The position numbers and the translations under genes were made by a program. The notes beneath the pieces are model-generated. The model was not told the origin of the DNA, did not search any database, and saw nothing but the letters and a program-made list of their open reading frames with translations. DNA of 64,000 nt, from NCBI RefSeq assembly GCF_000787835.1, contig NZ_BBPP01000004.1:19428-83427 (forward strand), in the 5' to 3' direction. Of this stretch, positions 35,808-43,124 are shown piece by piece. Each line of letters begins with the position of its first letter. The first letter of the stretch is position 1. The stretch is from Streptacidiphilus melanogenes (GTDB taxonomy: Bacteria; Actinomycetota; Actinomycetes; Streptomycetales; Streptomycetaceae).

Positions 35808-36856
35808 CCCGACTGGTCCCCTCGCCGCTGGTGGTCGATGTGCGCTGTGGCGCGCTCGACCACCTCGGCCAGGTGCTGGCCAACCCCGGCATCGCCTCCA
35901 CCGGCCGGATCGCCGTCGCCGTCAGCAACGGCTCCGGCGCCGCCATGCGGGAACGCCTCGCGCCGCAGCTGCCGGGTGCGGCCTGGTTCACGGTCGCGGA
36001 CGGCACGCTCGACGCGGCGGTCAAGCTGGCCGACCAGATCAAGGGCGGCCACTACGACGCGCTGGTCGGCCTCGGCGGTGGCAAGATCATCGACGTGGCG
36101 AAGTACGCCGCGGCCCGCGTCGGCCTGCCCGTCGTGGCCGTCGCGACCAACCTCGCCCACGACGGCCTGTGCTCGCCGGTCTCCACCCTCGACAACGACG
36201 CCGGCCGCGGCTCCTACGGCGTGCCCAGCCCGATCGCGATGATCGTCGACCTCGACGTCATCCGGCAGGCCCCGGCCCGCTACGTCGCCGCCGGCATCGG
36301 CGACGCTGTCTCCAACATCTCCTGCATCGCGGACTGGGAGCTGTCGCAGCGCGAGACGGGCGAGGTCGTGGACGGTCTCGCGGCCGCCATGTCCCGCACC
36401 GCAGGGGAGACGATCCTGCGCCACCCGGGCACGATCGCCGACAACGACTTCCTGGTCGCGCTCGCCGAGGCGCTGGTGCTCACCGGCATCTCCATGAACG
36501 TCGCGGGCAGCAGCCGCCCCGCCAGCGGCGCGTGCCACGAGATCAACCACGCGCTCGACATCCTCTACCCGGACCGCAAGGCGCAGCACGGCGAGCAGTG
36601 CGGCCTCGGCGCCGCGTTCGCCACCTACCTGCGCGGCGACCTGCCCGTGGCCGGGCAGATGGTCGACGCCCTGCGGCGCCACGGCCTGCCGGTGACGGCC
36701 GACCAGATCGGCTTCTCCGAGGAGGAGTTCGTCCAGGCCGTCCACTTCGCGCCGCAGACCCGCCCGGGCCGCTACACCATCCTGGAACACCTCGATCTCT
36801 CCCCCTCCGCCATCCGGGACGCGTACTTCTCCTATGTCAAAGACGTCTGCTCCTGA
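35795..36856 (+). CDS. sn-glycerol-1-phosphate dehydrogenase-like iron/zinc alcohol dehydrogenase
   Basis: A 353-residue group III metal-dependent dehydrogenase resembling AraM/EgsA glycerol-1-phosphate dehydrogenases. The nucleotide motif is GLGGGKIIDVAK (92-103); probable metal ligands are Asp170 (GIGDAVSN), His248 (GACHEIN) and His265 (AQHGEQ). It would reduce dihydroxyacetone phosphate to sn-glycerol 1-phosphate, the archaeal-type stereoisomer. GTG start with GGGAGA upstream and 13-bp overlap with the previous gene. Family is fairly clear; the exact substrate is inferred. Confidence 0.87.
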   Translation: MPVLTRLVPSPLVVDVRCGALDHLGQVLANPGIASTGRIAVAVSNGSGAAMRERLAPQLPGAAWFTVADGTLDAAVKLADQIKGGHYDALVGLGGGKIIDVAKYAAARVGLPVVAVATNLAHDGLCSPVSTLDNDAGRGSYGVPSPIAMIVDLDVIRQAPARYVAAGIGDAVSNISCIADWELSQRETGEVVDGLAAAMSRTAGETILRHPGTIADNDFLVALAEALVLTGISMNVAGSSRPASGACHEINHALDILYPDRKAQHGEQCGLGAAFATYLRGDLPVAGQMVDALRRHGLPVTADQIGFSEEEFVQAVHFAPQTRPGRYTILEHLDLSPSAIRDAYFSYVKDVCS

Positions 36857-36869
36857 GCGGGGCACCGCC

Positions 36870-37658
36870 ATGAACACGAGCAAGCCGACCCTCGCCGAGT
36901 TCCGCGCCGTCGCGCACCCGGAGGGGCTGCTGGACCGCCGTTCCGGCGAGCACTGGGCCGGTCGCCTCTACATGCGGCGGATCTCCTCACGGGTGACCCG
37001 CCACCTGATCGACGCGCCGGTCACGCCCAACCAGCTGACCTGGCTGATGATGGTCGCAGGCGTGCTGGCCGGGGCCGTGCTGCTGGTCCCCGGGCTGTGG
37101 GGCGCCGTCCTGGGCGCGCTGCTGATCCAGGTCTACCTGGGTCTGGACTGCGTCGACGGCGAGCTCGCCCGCTGGCGCAAGCAGACCTCCACGACCGGCG
37201 TCTACCTCGACCGCATCGGCCACTACCTCTCCGAGGCGGCCCTGCTGACCGGCTTCGGCCTGCGCGCGGCGGACCTCTTCCAGCAGCAGGGCGCGCGCGC
37301 CTGGCTCTGGGCCTTCCTCGGCACGCTGGCGGCGCTCGGCGCGATCCTGATCAAGGCGGAGACGGACCTCGTCGACGTCGCCCGGATCCGCCGCGGCCTG
37401 ACGGCCGTCGACGACTCGGCGTCGGTCCCGCGCGCGGCGGGCGTTGCCAAGGCGCGGAAGGTCGCGTCGGCGCTGAAGTTCCACCGCCTGATCGGCGGCG
37501 TCGAGGCGTCGCTGGTCATCCTGGCGGCGGGCATCGCGGACGCGATCCAGGGCGACCTGTTCTTCAGCCGTCTCGCGGTGGCGGTCCTCGCCGCGATCGC
37601 GCTGCTGCAGACCGCGCTGCACCTGCTCAGCATCGTCCTCTCCAGCCGACTGCGGTGA
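36870..37658 (+). CDS. CDP-alcohol phosphatidyltransferase family protein with altered motif
   Basis: A 262-residue membrane enzyme transferring a phospho-alcohol from a CDP-activated donor. The family motif DxxDGxxAR(x)8GxxxDxxxD is seen as Asp93, Asp96, Gly97, Ala100, Arg101, Gly110, Asp114, but the last Asp is His118 (DRIGHYL). About six hydrophobic helices. An ATG 36 bp upstream inside the previous gene is possible, but the GCGGGG before this ATG is better. The context suggests it uses a CDP-linked glycerol phosphate or similar. Confidence 0.85.
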   Translation: MNTSKPTLAEFRAVAHPEGLLDRRSGEHWAGRLYMRRISSRVTRHLIDAPVTPNQLTWLMMVAGVLAGAVLLVPGLWGAVLGALLIQVYLGLDCVDGELARWRKQTSTTGVYLDRIGHYLSEAALLTGFGLRAADLFQQQGARAWLWAFLGTLAALGAILIKAETDLVDVARIRRGLTAVDDSASVPRAAGVAKARKVASALKFHRLIGGVEASLVILAAGIADAIQGDLFFSRLAVAVLAAIALLQTALHLLSIVLSSRLR

Positions 37659-37663
37659 GTGTC

Positions 37664-38551
37664 ATGACAGACTCCAAGGAACTGAAGCTCGGCGCGGTGG
37701 TCATCACCCAGGGCACACGCCCGGTCGAACTCAAGGCTCTGCTCGACTCCGTGGCCGCGCAGCGCGGCCCCGTGGTCGAGGTCGCGGTCGTCGCCAACGG
37801 CGCGCCGCTGCCCGAACTCCCCGAGGGCGTGCGCGGCGTCGCCCTGCCGGAGAACCTCGGGATCCCCGGCGGCCGCAATGTCGGCATCGAGGCCTTCGGT
37901 CCCGACGGCCGCGAGGTCGACGTGGTGCTCTTCCTCGACGACGACGGCCTGCTGCCGCTGGAGGACACGGCCGAGAAGCTGCGGGAGGCCTTCGCCGCCG
38001 ACCCGAAGCTCGGCATCGTCTCCTTCCGCATCGTCGACGAGGAGGGCCTGTCGCAGCGCCGCCACGTGCCGCGCCTGCGTGCCGCGGACCCGATGCGCTC
38101 CTCGCGGGTGACGACCTTCCTCGGCGGCGCGAGCGCGGTGCGCTCGCAGGTCTTCGCGACCGCCGGGCAGCTGCCGGACGTGTTCTTCTACGGCCACGAG
38201 GAGACCGACCTGGCCTGGCGCGCGCTGGACGCGGGTTGGGAGATCGAGTACCGCTCGGACGTCGTGCTGCGCCACCCGCGCACGCTGCCCTCGCGGCATG
38301 CGACGTACAACCACAACATCGCGCGCAACCGTGTCTGGCTCGCCCGCCGCAACCTGCCGGCGATCCTGGTCCCGGTCTACCTCGGCGTCTGGCTCCTGCT
38401 GACGCTGGCGCGCCGCCCCTCGGGCGAGGCCCTGCGCGCCTGGCTCGGCGGCTTCGCCGCGGGCTGGCGCCAGCCCGCGGGTCCGCGTCGTCCCATCCGC
38501 TGGTCGACGGTGTGGCGCATGACGAGGCTCGGCCGGCCGCCGGTCATCTGA
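37664..38551 (+). CDS. Family 2 glycosyltransferase
   Basis: A 295-residue GT-A fold transferase: VVITQGTRPVELKALLDSV at the N-terminus, ENLGIPGGRNVGIE and the acidic metal motif LFLDDDG (residues 92-94), then ETDLAWRALDAGW in the acceptor half and a C-terminal hydrophobic helix near 225-245. It ends the glycerol-phosphate operon, 5 bp after the CDP-alcohol transferase, so it probably adds a sugar to the lipid or polymer made there. GTG at 37658 is an alternative start. Confidence 0.88.
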   Translation: MTDSKELKLGAVVITQGTRPVELKALLDSVAAQRGPVVEVAVVANGAPLPELPEGVRGVALPENLGIPGGRNVGIEAFGPDGREVDVVLFLDDDGLLPLEDTAEKLREAFAADPKLGIVSFRIVDEEGLSQRRHVPRLRAADPMRSSRVTTFLGGASAVRSQVFATAGQLPDVFFYGHEETDLAWRALDAGWEIEYRSDVVLRHPRTLPSRHATYNHNIARNRVWLARRNLPAILVPVYLGVWLLLTLARRPSGEALRAWLGGFAAGWRQPAGPRRPIRWSTVWRMTRLGRPPVI

Positions 38552-38576
38552 CCCGGCTGTCCGCCGTCGAACCGCG

Positions 38577-38608
38577 CCCCCGGTCTCCCCGCACAAGGAG
38601 GCCGGGGG
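38577..38608. terminator. Stem-loop terminator of the glycerol-phosphate operon
   Basis: CCCCCGG-T-CTCC (38577-38588) pairs with GGAG-G-CCGGGGG (38597-38608), followed by TTCG. It lies 26 bp after the glycosyltransferase stop. Confidence 0.75.
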
Positions 38609-38636
38609 TTCGTCGTCTCCGTGGCACAGTGGCGTC

Positions 38637-39185
38637 GTGGTGACGCTGACGACCGATCGACTTCTGCTCCGTCCTCCGGCCGAGGACGACGTCGAGCCTC
38701 TGCTGGGGATGAACTCCGACCCCGAGGTCATGCGGTACATCGGAGACGGTTCCATCGGCCCGGTGGATCGGGCGTCGACCGTCGCGATCGTGACACGGGC
38801 GCGGCAGGCGTGGGCCGAGCAGGGGTTCGGCATGCTGTCGGTGATCACCCGGGACGGCGGGGAGTACGCCGGGTGGGTCACCCTCGCGGTGCCCCGGTTC
38901 CTGCCGCAGATCCTGCCCTCCGTCGAGATCGGCTGGCGGTTCCGGCGCGCCTCGTGGGGCCGCGGCTACGCCACCGAGGCGGCGGCGCCCCTGCTGGCGT
39001 TCGCCTTTGCGGAGGTGGGGCTCGACAGGGTCGTGAGCATTCGTCACCCGGACAACGACCGGTCCGGTCGGGTGATGGAGAAGCTCGGCCTGCACTTCGT
39101 CGAGGAGGCGGTCGTGCCGGGGCACGGCACGCGCGTCGTCGTGAATGCCGTCACGCGCGAGGAGTATGCCGCCGCCCGCGGGTGA
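38637..39185 (+). CDS. GNAT-family N-acetyltransferase (RimJ/RimL-like)
   Basis: A 182-residue acetyltransferase opening with LTTDRLLLRPPAEDDVEPLL, with the acetyl-CoA loop RRASWGRGYATEA near residue 105-117 and PDNDRSGRVMEKLGL in the C-terminal part, as in RimJ/RimL-type enzymes. The substrate could be a protein N-terminus or a small amine. Two GTG codons (38637, 38640) can start it. Solitary gene. Confidence 0.88.
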   Translation: MVTLTTDRLLLRPPAEDDVEPLLGMNSDPEVMRYIGDGSIGPVDRASTVAIVTRARQAWAEQGFGMLSVITRDGGEYAGWVTLAVPRFLPQILPSVEIGWRFRRASWGRGYATEAAAPLLAFAFAEVGLDRVVSIRHPDNDRSGRVMEKLGLHFVEEAVVPGHGTRVVVNAVTREEYAAARG

Positions 39186-39229
39186 CCCCCTTCCCACCGG
39201 TGCTTCCGGCTTGTGCTTCCCGGTTGTGC

Positions 39230-39988
39230 TCAGACGAGGACCGAGCCCCCGGCGACGTCGAGCACGACGCCGCTGATCCAGGCGGCCGAATCCGCCGCCA
39301 GGAAGAGGGCGGCCAGGGCGACGTCCTCCGGGGTGCCGAGGCGGCGGACCGGGTGGGCGTCGACCATCGTGCGCTGTATCTCCTCGGGAATCCGGCGCTG
39401 GTTGCGCTCCGTCAGGATCGTCTCGGGGGCGATGCAGTTGACCCGCACCCCCTGCGGGCCCGCCTGGACGGCGAGCTCCTTGGTGAGCAGCTCGACGCCC
39501 GCTTTGGCCGCCGCATAGGCGGCGGGGGTGTGCTGGGTCGGGCGGCGGGCCGCGGCGGAGGAGAGGGTGACGATGCTGCCGTGGCCGCGCTCCTTCATGC
39601 CCGGCAGGAAGCTCTTCACCGTCAGGAAGGTGCTGGTCAGGTTGGTGTCGACGGTGGCGCGCCAGCCCTCCTCGCTGATCTCCTCGATGGGCCCGGGACG
39701 CACCGGGTTGCCGCCCGCGTTCGCGACCAGGACCTCGACCGGGCCGAACTCCGCCTCCACCCGGCCCCGCAGGGCCTCGATCTGCTCGAAGCCGGTCAGC
39801 TCGGCGGGCACGGCCAGCACGTCCGCGCCCGTCGCGGCGATCTTCGCCCGGACGGACTCGAGCGCCTCGACGTCGCGGCCGTGTACGACGACCCGTGCAC
39901 CCTCGGCGGCGAAGAGCTCGGCGATGGCGGCGCCGATCCCGCGGGAGCTGCCGGTGACCAGCGCGACCAGGTTCTGAAGGGCGTTCAT
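39230..39988 (-). CDS. SDR-family oxidoreductase (FabG-like)
   Basis: A 252-residue classical SDR with TGSSRGIG (13-20), NAGG and the YAAAK catalytic pair (Tyr/Lys near 158/162). ATG preceded by AGGAGA. It lies downstream of an NTF2-like gene on the same strand, 37 bp apart; both face a divergent MarR regulator, suggesting one small regulon. Substrate unknown. Confidence 0.9.
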   Translation of the reverse strand: MNALQNLVALVTGSSRGIGAAIAELFAAEGARVVVHGRDVEALESVRAKIAATGADVLAVPAELTGFEQIEALRGRVEAEFGPVEVLVANAGGNPVRPGPIEEISEEGWRATVDTNLTSTFLTVKSFLPGMKERGHGSIVTLSSAAARRPTQHTPAAYAAAKAGVELLTKELAVQAGPQGVRVNCIAPETILTERNQRRIPEEIQRTMVDAHPVRRLGTPEDVALAALFLAADSAAWISGVVLDVAGGSVLV

Positions 39989-40025
39989 GGCTCTCCTGAC
40001 GATGAGGGATCCGGGGGAGTGAGTG

Positions 40026-40433
40026 TCAGGCCGCGGGCGGCGTCGGTGGCGCGGGCGGCGTGCGCAGGCTCAGGTGTATCCCGACCAGCCGCCGTCCGGG
40101 GCCGCCGGTCAGGAGGAGCGTGGCGCGGAACGCGCCGTCGGTCGGCCGGCCCTGGTATGTCCCGGCCTGCTCCTGGGTGCCGATGATCAGGGCTGTGCCC
40201 GCGACCTCCCGGACCTCCTCGTCCGGCGCGAAAGTGAACGCGGAGTAGTGCAGGCCGTCGGCGAAGCGCCGCAGCCACTGCTCGCGGTCGAGCACGAACC
40301 CGAAGGGGCCGACGCCGCGGAACTCCTCGTGCAGCAGGCCGCCCAGCGCGGCGGAATCGCCCTCGCGCTCGGCCGCGGCCCAGGTGGTGAGCCAACCGGC
40401 GACCGTGTCGGCGCCGGAGAGAGTGCTGCTCAT
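40026..40433 (-). CDS. SnoaL/NTF2-like (DUF4440-type) small protein
   Basis: A 135-residue protein with the NTF2/SnoaL cone fold pattern: WLTTWAAAEREGDSAALGGLL, EFRGVGPFGFVLDREQWLRRF and a beta-rich C-terminus ending in a Pro/Ala tail. Members bind hydrophobic small molecules or act as isomerases or hydrolases. ATG at 40433, with the MarR operator region about 60 bp upstream. No catalytic role can be assigned. Confidence 0.8.
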   Translation of the reverse strand: MSSTLSGADTVAGWLTTWAAAEREGDSAALGGLLHEEFRGVGPFGFVLDREQWLRRFADGLHYSAFTFAPDEEVREVAGTALIIGTQEQAGTYQGRPTDGAFRATLLLTGGPGRRLVGIHLSLRTPPAPPTPPAA

Positions 40434-40492
40434 GATCGGTCTCCTGTCCCTCGCTGTCCGCTGTCCTGCAACGGCTGTCCCGCTACCAGAAA

Positions 40493-40536
40493 CGTAGACC
40501 TCGAATGCTTAGATGTCAAAGGATTAGGCGTCTACG
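40493..40536. promoter_or_regulatory. MarR operator region (nested inverted repeats)
   Basis: CGTAGAC (40493-40499) and GTCTACG (40530-40536) are perfect arms, and between them TTAGATGTCAAA (40509-40520) is a MarR-type dyad (one mismatch per arm). The region lies between the divergent NTF2-like/SDR operon and marR, in an AT-richer stretch. Confidence 0.5.
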
Positions 40537-40556
40537 CATCCTGGTACCCTCCCGGT

Positions 40557-41045
40557 ATGCAGACGCCGCAGCCCCCGATGCGCCCGCCCACCGGTCTCCA
40601 GCTGGGCCAGGCCGCCCGCGTGGTGAGCCGGGCGTTCGACGACGCCCTGGAGCGGGCCGGAGGTTCGCTGCCGGTCTGGCTGATCCTGCTCAACCTGAAG
40701 ATCGGGCGCCCGGGCACCCAGCGTGAGCTGGCCCAGGCCGTCGGCGTGCGCGAGGCCACGCTGACCCACCATCTCAACGCGCTCGACAAGCGCGGTCTGA
40801 TCTCCCGTCACCGCGACCCGGACAATCGGCGCATCCACGTGGTCACCCTCACGGAGGAGGGCGAGGCCGCCTTCCTGCGCATGCGCGAGGCGGCCATGGC
40901 CTTCGACGAGCAGCTCAACGACGGCCTGACCGACGTGGAGCGCGCCCTCCTCGCCGACCTGCTGAAACGCCTCGCGGCCAATGTCGGCCCGGAGGGCGAG
41001 GGCGCTCCGCCCTGGGCCGGTCTCGCGGAGCGTCCCGCGGGCTGA
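40557..41045 (+). CDS. MarR-family transcriptional regulator
   Basis: A 162-residue winged-helix regulator: HTH TQRELAQAVGVREATLTHHLNALDKRGLI (residues about 59-87) and wing RHRDPDNRRIHVVTLTEEG. ATG start; no strong ribosome site, so possibly leaderless. It faces the NTF2-like and SDR genes across the paired inverted repeats and probably controls them and itself. Ligand unknown. Confidence 0.92.
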   Translation: MQTPQPPMRPPTGLQLGQAARVVSRAFDDALERAGGSLPVWLILLNLKIGRPGTQRELAQAVGVREATLTHHLNALDKRGLISRHRDPDNRRIHVVTLTEEGEAAFLRMREAAMAFDEQLNDGLTDVERALLADLLKRLAANVGPEGEGAPPWAGLAERPAG

Positions 41046-41054
41046 GCCGCTTCC

Positions 41055-41115
41055 TCAACTCATCGGTTGACAATGCTCGGGATCGGCGTAGCGTTGTTAT
41101 CAACCAATCGGTTGA
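41055..41115 (+). promoter_or_regulatory. ArsR promoter flanked by two operators
   Basis: TCAACT-CATC-GGTTGA (41055-41070) and TCAACC-AATC-GGTTGA (41100-41115) are two copies of one inverted repeat, 45 bp apart. Between them TTGACA (41067-41072), 16 bp, then TAGCGT (41089-41094) make a good promoter; the first operator overlaps the -35 and the second the start point. A textbook autoregulation layout for the ArsR gene that follows. Confidence 0.7.
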
Positions 41116-41139
41116 GAAAGGGGCCGGGAAAGGACGACG

Positions 41140-41535
41140 GTGGCCGACGACCAGCTCTCCCGGGCGTTCACCGCGCTCGCCGATCCGACCAGGCGGGACA
41201 TCGTCGCCCGCTTGTCACTCGCGGACGCCACGCCCGGCCAGCTGGCCGAGCCGTTCGCGATGTCGCTCCAGGCGGTCTCCAAGCACCTCAAGGTGCTGGA
41301 GGAGGCCGGGCTGATCAGCCGGACCCGCGACGCGCAGCGTCGCCCGTGCCATCTGGAGACGGCCGTGCTCGACGAGATGACCGCCTGGGTCGACCGCTAC
41401 CGGCGCAGCGCCGAGGAGCGGTTCCGGCGCCTGGACGCCGTGCTGGCGGCCATGGACGACGACGTGCAGGACGACGAGCTCCAGGACAACCACGAGGACC
41501 AGCAGGACGAGGACGAAGGAGCGCCATCACCATGA
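41140..41535 (+). CDS. ArsR-family regulator with acidic tail
   Basis: A 131-residue winged-helix protein: AFTALADPTRRDIVARLSL, HTH MSLQAVSKHLKVLEEAGLI and RPCHLETAVLDEMTAWVDRYR, as in ArsR proteins paired with AHSA1/SRPBCC genes. No metal-binding cysteine motif is seen. The last 25 residues are almost all Asp, Glu and Gln (DDDVQDDELQDNHEDQQDEDE). GTG start after GGAAAGGA. Overlaps the SRPBCC gene by 4 bp (ATGA). Confidence 0.9.
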   Translation: MADDQLSRAFTALADPTRRDIVARLSLADATPGQLAEPFAMSLQAVSKHLKVLEEAGLISRTRDAQRRPCHLETAVLDEMTAWVDRYRRSAEERFRRLDAVLAAMDDDVQDDELQDNHEDQQDEDEGAPSP

Positions 41536-42023
41536 CCACGCGACCGGTCCACGAGACCGCCATCGAGGCCGACCCCCAGCTGCCGACCATCCGCATCACC
41601 CGCGAGTTCGACGCGCCCGTCGCCAAGGTCTTCCGCGCCTGGATCGACCCGGAGCTGGTCGGCCGCTGGCTCGGGCCCAAGGACCTCACCACCGAGTTCG
41701 ACACCTGGGAGCTGCGCACCGGTGGCCACTACCGCTACCGTCAGCTGCGCGGGGGCGAGCAGGTCGCCGCCTTCTACGGCTCCTTCCACGAGGTCCGCCC
41801 CGACAGCCGCGTGGTGCAGACCTTCACCTACGAGGGCGTTCCGGACGGCGTCGCCCTGGACACCGCCACCTTCGAGGACCTCGGCGACGGCCGCACCAGG
41901 GTCACCGTCCTCTCGCTCGTGGAGTCCCTGGTGAACCGCGACATGATCCTGGCCAGCGGCATGGACCGCGGCGTGATCGAGGGCTACGAGCAGCTGGACG
42001 AGGTGCTCGCCGGGCTCGACTGA
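41532..42023 (+). CDS. AHSA1/SRPBCC-domain protein
   Basis: A 163-residue START-like fold protein: ITREFDAPVAKVFRAWIDPELVGRWLGP at the N-terminus, a central beta-sheet (GGHYRYRQ, FYGSFHEV) and a long C-terminal helix ending in YEQLDEVLAGLD. ArsR-AHSA1 pairs are common; the protein probably binds a hydrophobic ligand, and the ArsR senses related stress. Cotranscribed with arsR. Confidence 0.9.
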   Translation: MTTRPVHETAIEADPQLPTIRITREFDAPVAKVFRAWIDPELVGRWLGPKDLTTEFDTWELRTGGHYRYRQLRGGEQVAAFYGSFHEVRPDSRVVQTFTYEGVPDGVALDTATFEDLGDGRTRVTVLSLVESLVNRDMILASGMDRGVIEGYEQLDEVLAGLD

Positions 42024-42047
42024 CGGGGTGCGGGGTGCGGGGGTGTC

Positions 42048-42082
42048 CGGCCGGGCCGGGGCGGGGCGCCCCGGCCCGGCCG
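42048..42082. terminator. Perfect 16-bp bidirectional terminator hairpin
   Basis: CGGCCGGGCCGGGGCG (42048-42063) pairs base for base with CGCCCCGGCCCGGCCG (42067-42082) around a GGG loop, in the 64-bp gap between the convergent SRPBCC and binding-protein genes. Confidence 0.9.
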
Positions 42083-42087
42083 CCGGA

Positions 42088-43053
42088 TCAGCCGTTGTTG
42101 GCGAGGTCGGCGATCGAGACCAGGTGGTACTTGTCCGCCGTGGCCTTGGTGACCACGATCGCGTCCTTGTCCTGCGCGGAGGACTGGTCGAGGACCGTGA
42201 GCGGCGCGGGCACGGCCTTCTGCAGCGCCGCGTACACGTCCGCGGAGGAGACCGCGGTGGTCTTGGGGTCGAAGTACACCAGCAGCGCGCCGCTGTACTC
42301 GGGGATCAGGTCGATCGACCCGTCCTTCAGCCCCGGGACGTAGGTCTCGCGACTGCCGATGTTCAACCGCGTGGTGACGTTGGCGCCCTGCGCCTGCAGG
42401 GCCTTCGCGTAGATCTCCGCGAGCAGGACGCTCTCCTGGAAGTTCGCCGAGCCGATCTTGATCGAGACGCCCTGGGCCGCCGTGCCGGTCTTGTTCAGGC
42501 CCTCGGAGGCCAGCCAGCCCTCGGCGACGGCCGCCGGGTCCTGCTTGTCGGTGATGACGTGGACGTCCAGCTGGGCGAGCGTGTTGGTGTCGAGCTTGTC
42601 CGAGACCGACTTGAGCGTCGAGGTCACACCCGGGGTCGCCTTCGCCTTGTTGATCAGCGGCAGCACGTTCTGCGCGGCGTAGAGGTTCTTCGGGTCCTGC
42701 AGGACGACGAAGCCGTTCGCCTGGATCGAGGGGTCGGTGGTGAAGATGTCGCCCGCGTCGATCTGACCGTTCTTCAGCGCGTTGATGGTCAGCGGCCCTC
42801 CGGCGTCGAGGGTCTTGTAGGAGCCGAAGGTCACCCCGTAGACGCGCGCGAGGCCGGGGATCCCGTCCGTGCGGGTCTTGAACTCCGGCGAGCCGCCCAG
42901 GACCAGCTTCGACGCGATCGTCGTGCCGCCGCCTGACGCGCTGCTGCCACCGCTGGCCGAGAGCCCGTTCGCACCGCTGCTGCCACTGCTGCCGCAGGCG
43001 GCGAGCGCCATGGCGCAGACCGCGACGAGGGCCGACGTGAGTGCCTTCTTCAT
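42088..43053 (-). CDS. Glycine betaine/choline-type substrate-binding lipoprotein, circularly permuted
   Basis: A 321-residue binding lipoprotein (lipobox LAAC, Cys20, then Ser/Gly linker). It has both halves of the OpuBC/ProX-type fold but in reverse order. Residues 49-187 (LVLGGSPEFKTRTDGIPGL through DAGGPLTINALKNGQ to AVAEGWLASEGL) normally form the second half; residues 197-319 (IKIGSANFQESVLLAEIYAKAL through NIGSRETY, PEYSGALL and VTKATADKY to IADLA) normally come first. The new ends are where the halves usually join. ATG follows AGGAG. It lies last in the transporter operon (ATPase, permease, permease, binding protein). Ligand probably glycine betaine, choline or a related solute. Confidence 0.88.
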   Translation of the reverse strand: MKKALTSALVAVCAMALAACGSSGSSGANGLSASGGSSASGGGTTIASKLVLGGSPEFKTRTDGIPGLARVYGVTFGSYKTLDAGGPLTINALKNGQIDAGDIFTTDPSIQANGFVVLQDPKNLYAAQNVLPLINKAKATPGVTSTLKSVSDKLDTNTLAQLDVHVITDKQDPAAVAEGWLASEGLNKTGTAAQGVSIKIGSANFQESVLLAEIYAKALQAQGANVTTRLNIGSRETYVPGLKDGSIDLIPEYSGALLVYFDPKTTAVSSADVYAALQKAVPAPLTVLDQSSAQDKDAIVVTKATADKYHLVSIADLANNG

Positions 43054-43124
43054 CGTTCGTTCTCCTGGGAGATGGGGGCGGGGAGTTGGGGGAGACGGGG
43101 GAGTCGGGCGCAGGCGACCCGGCC

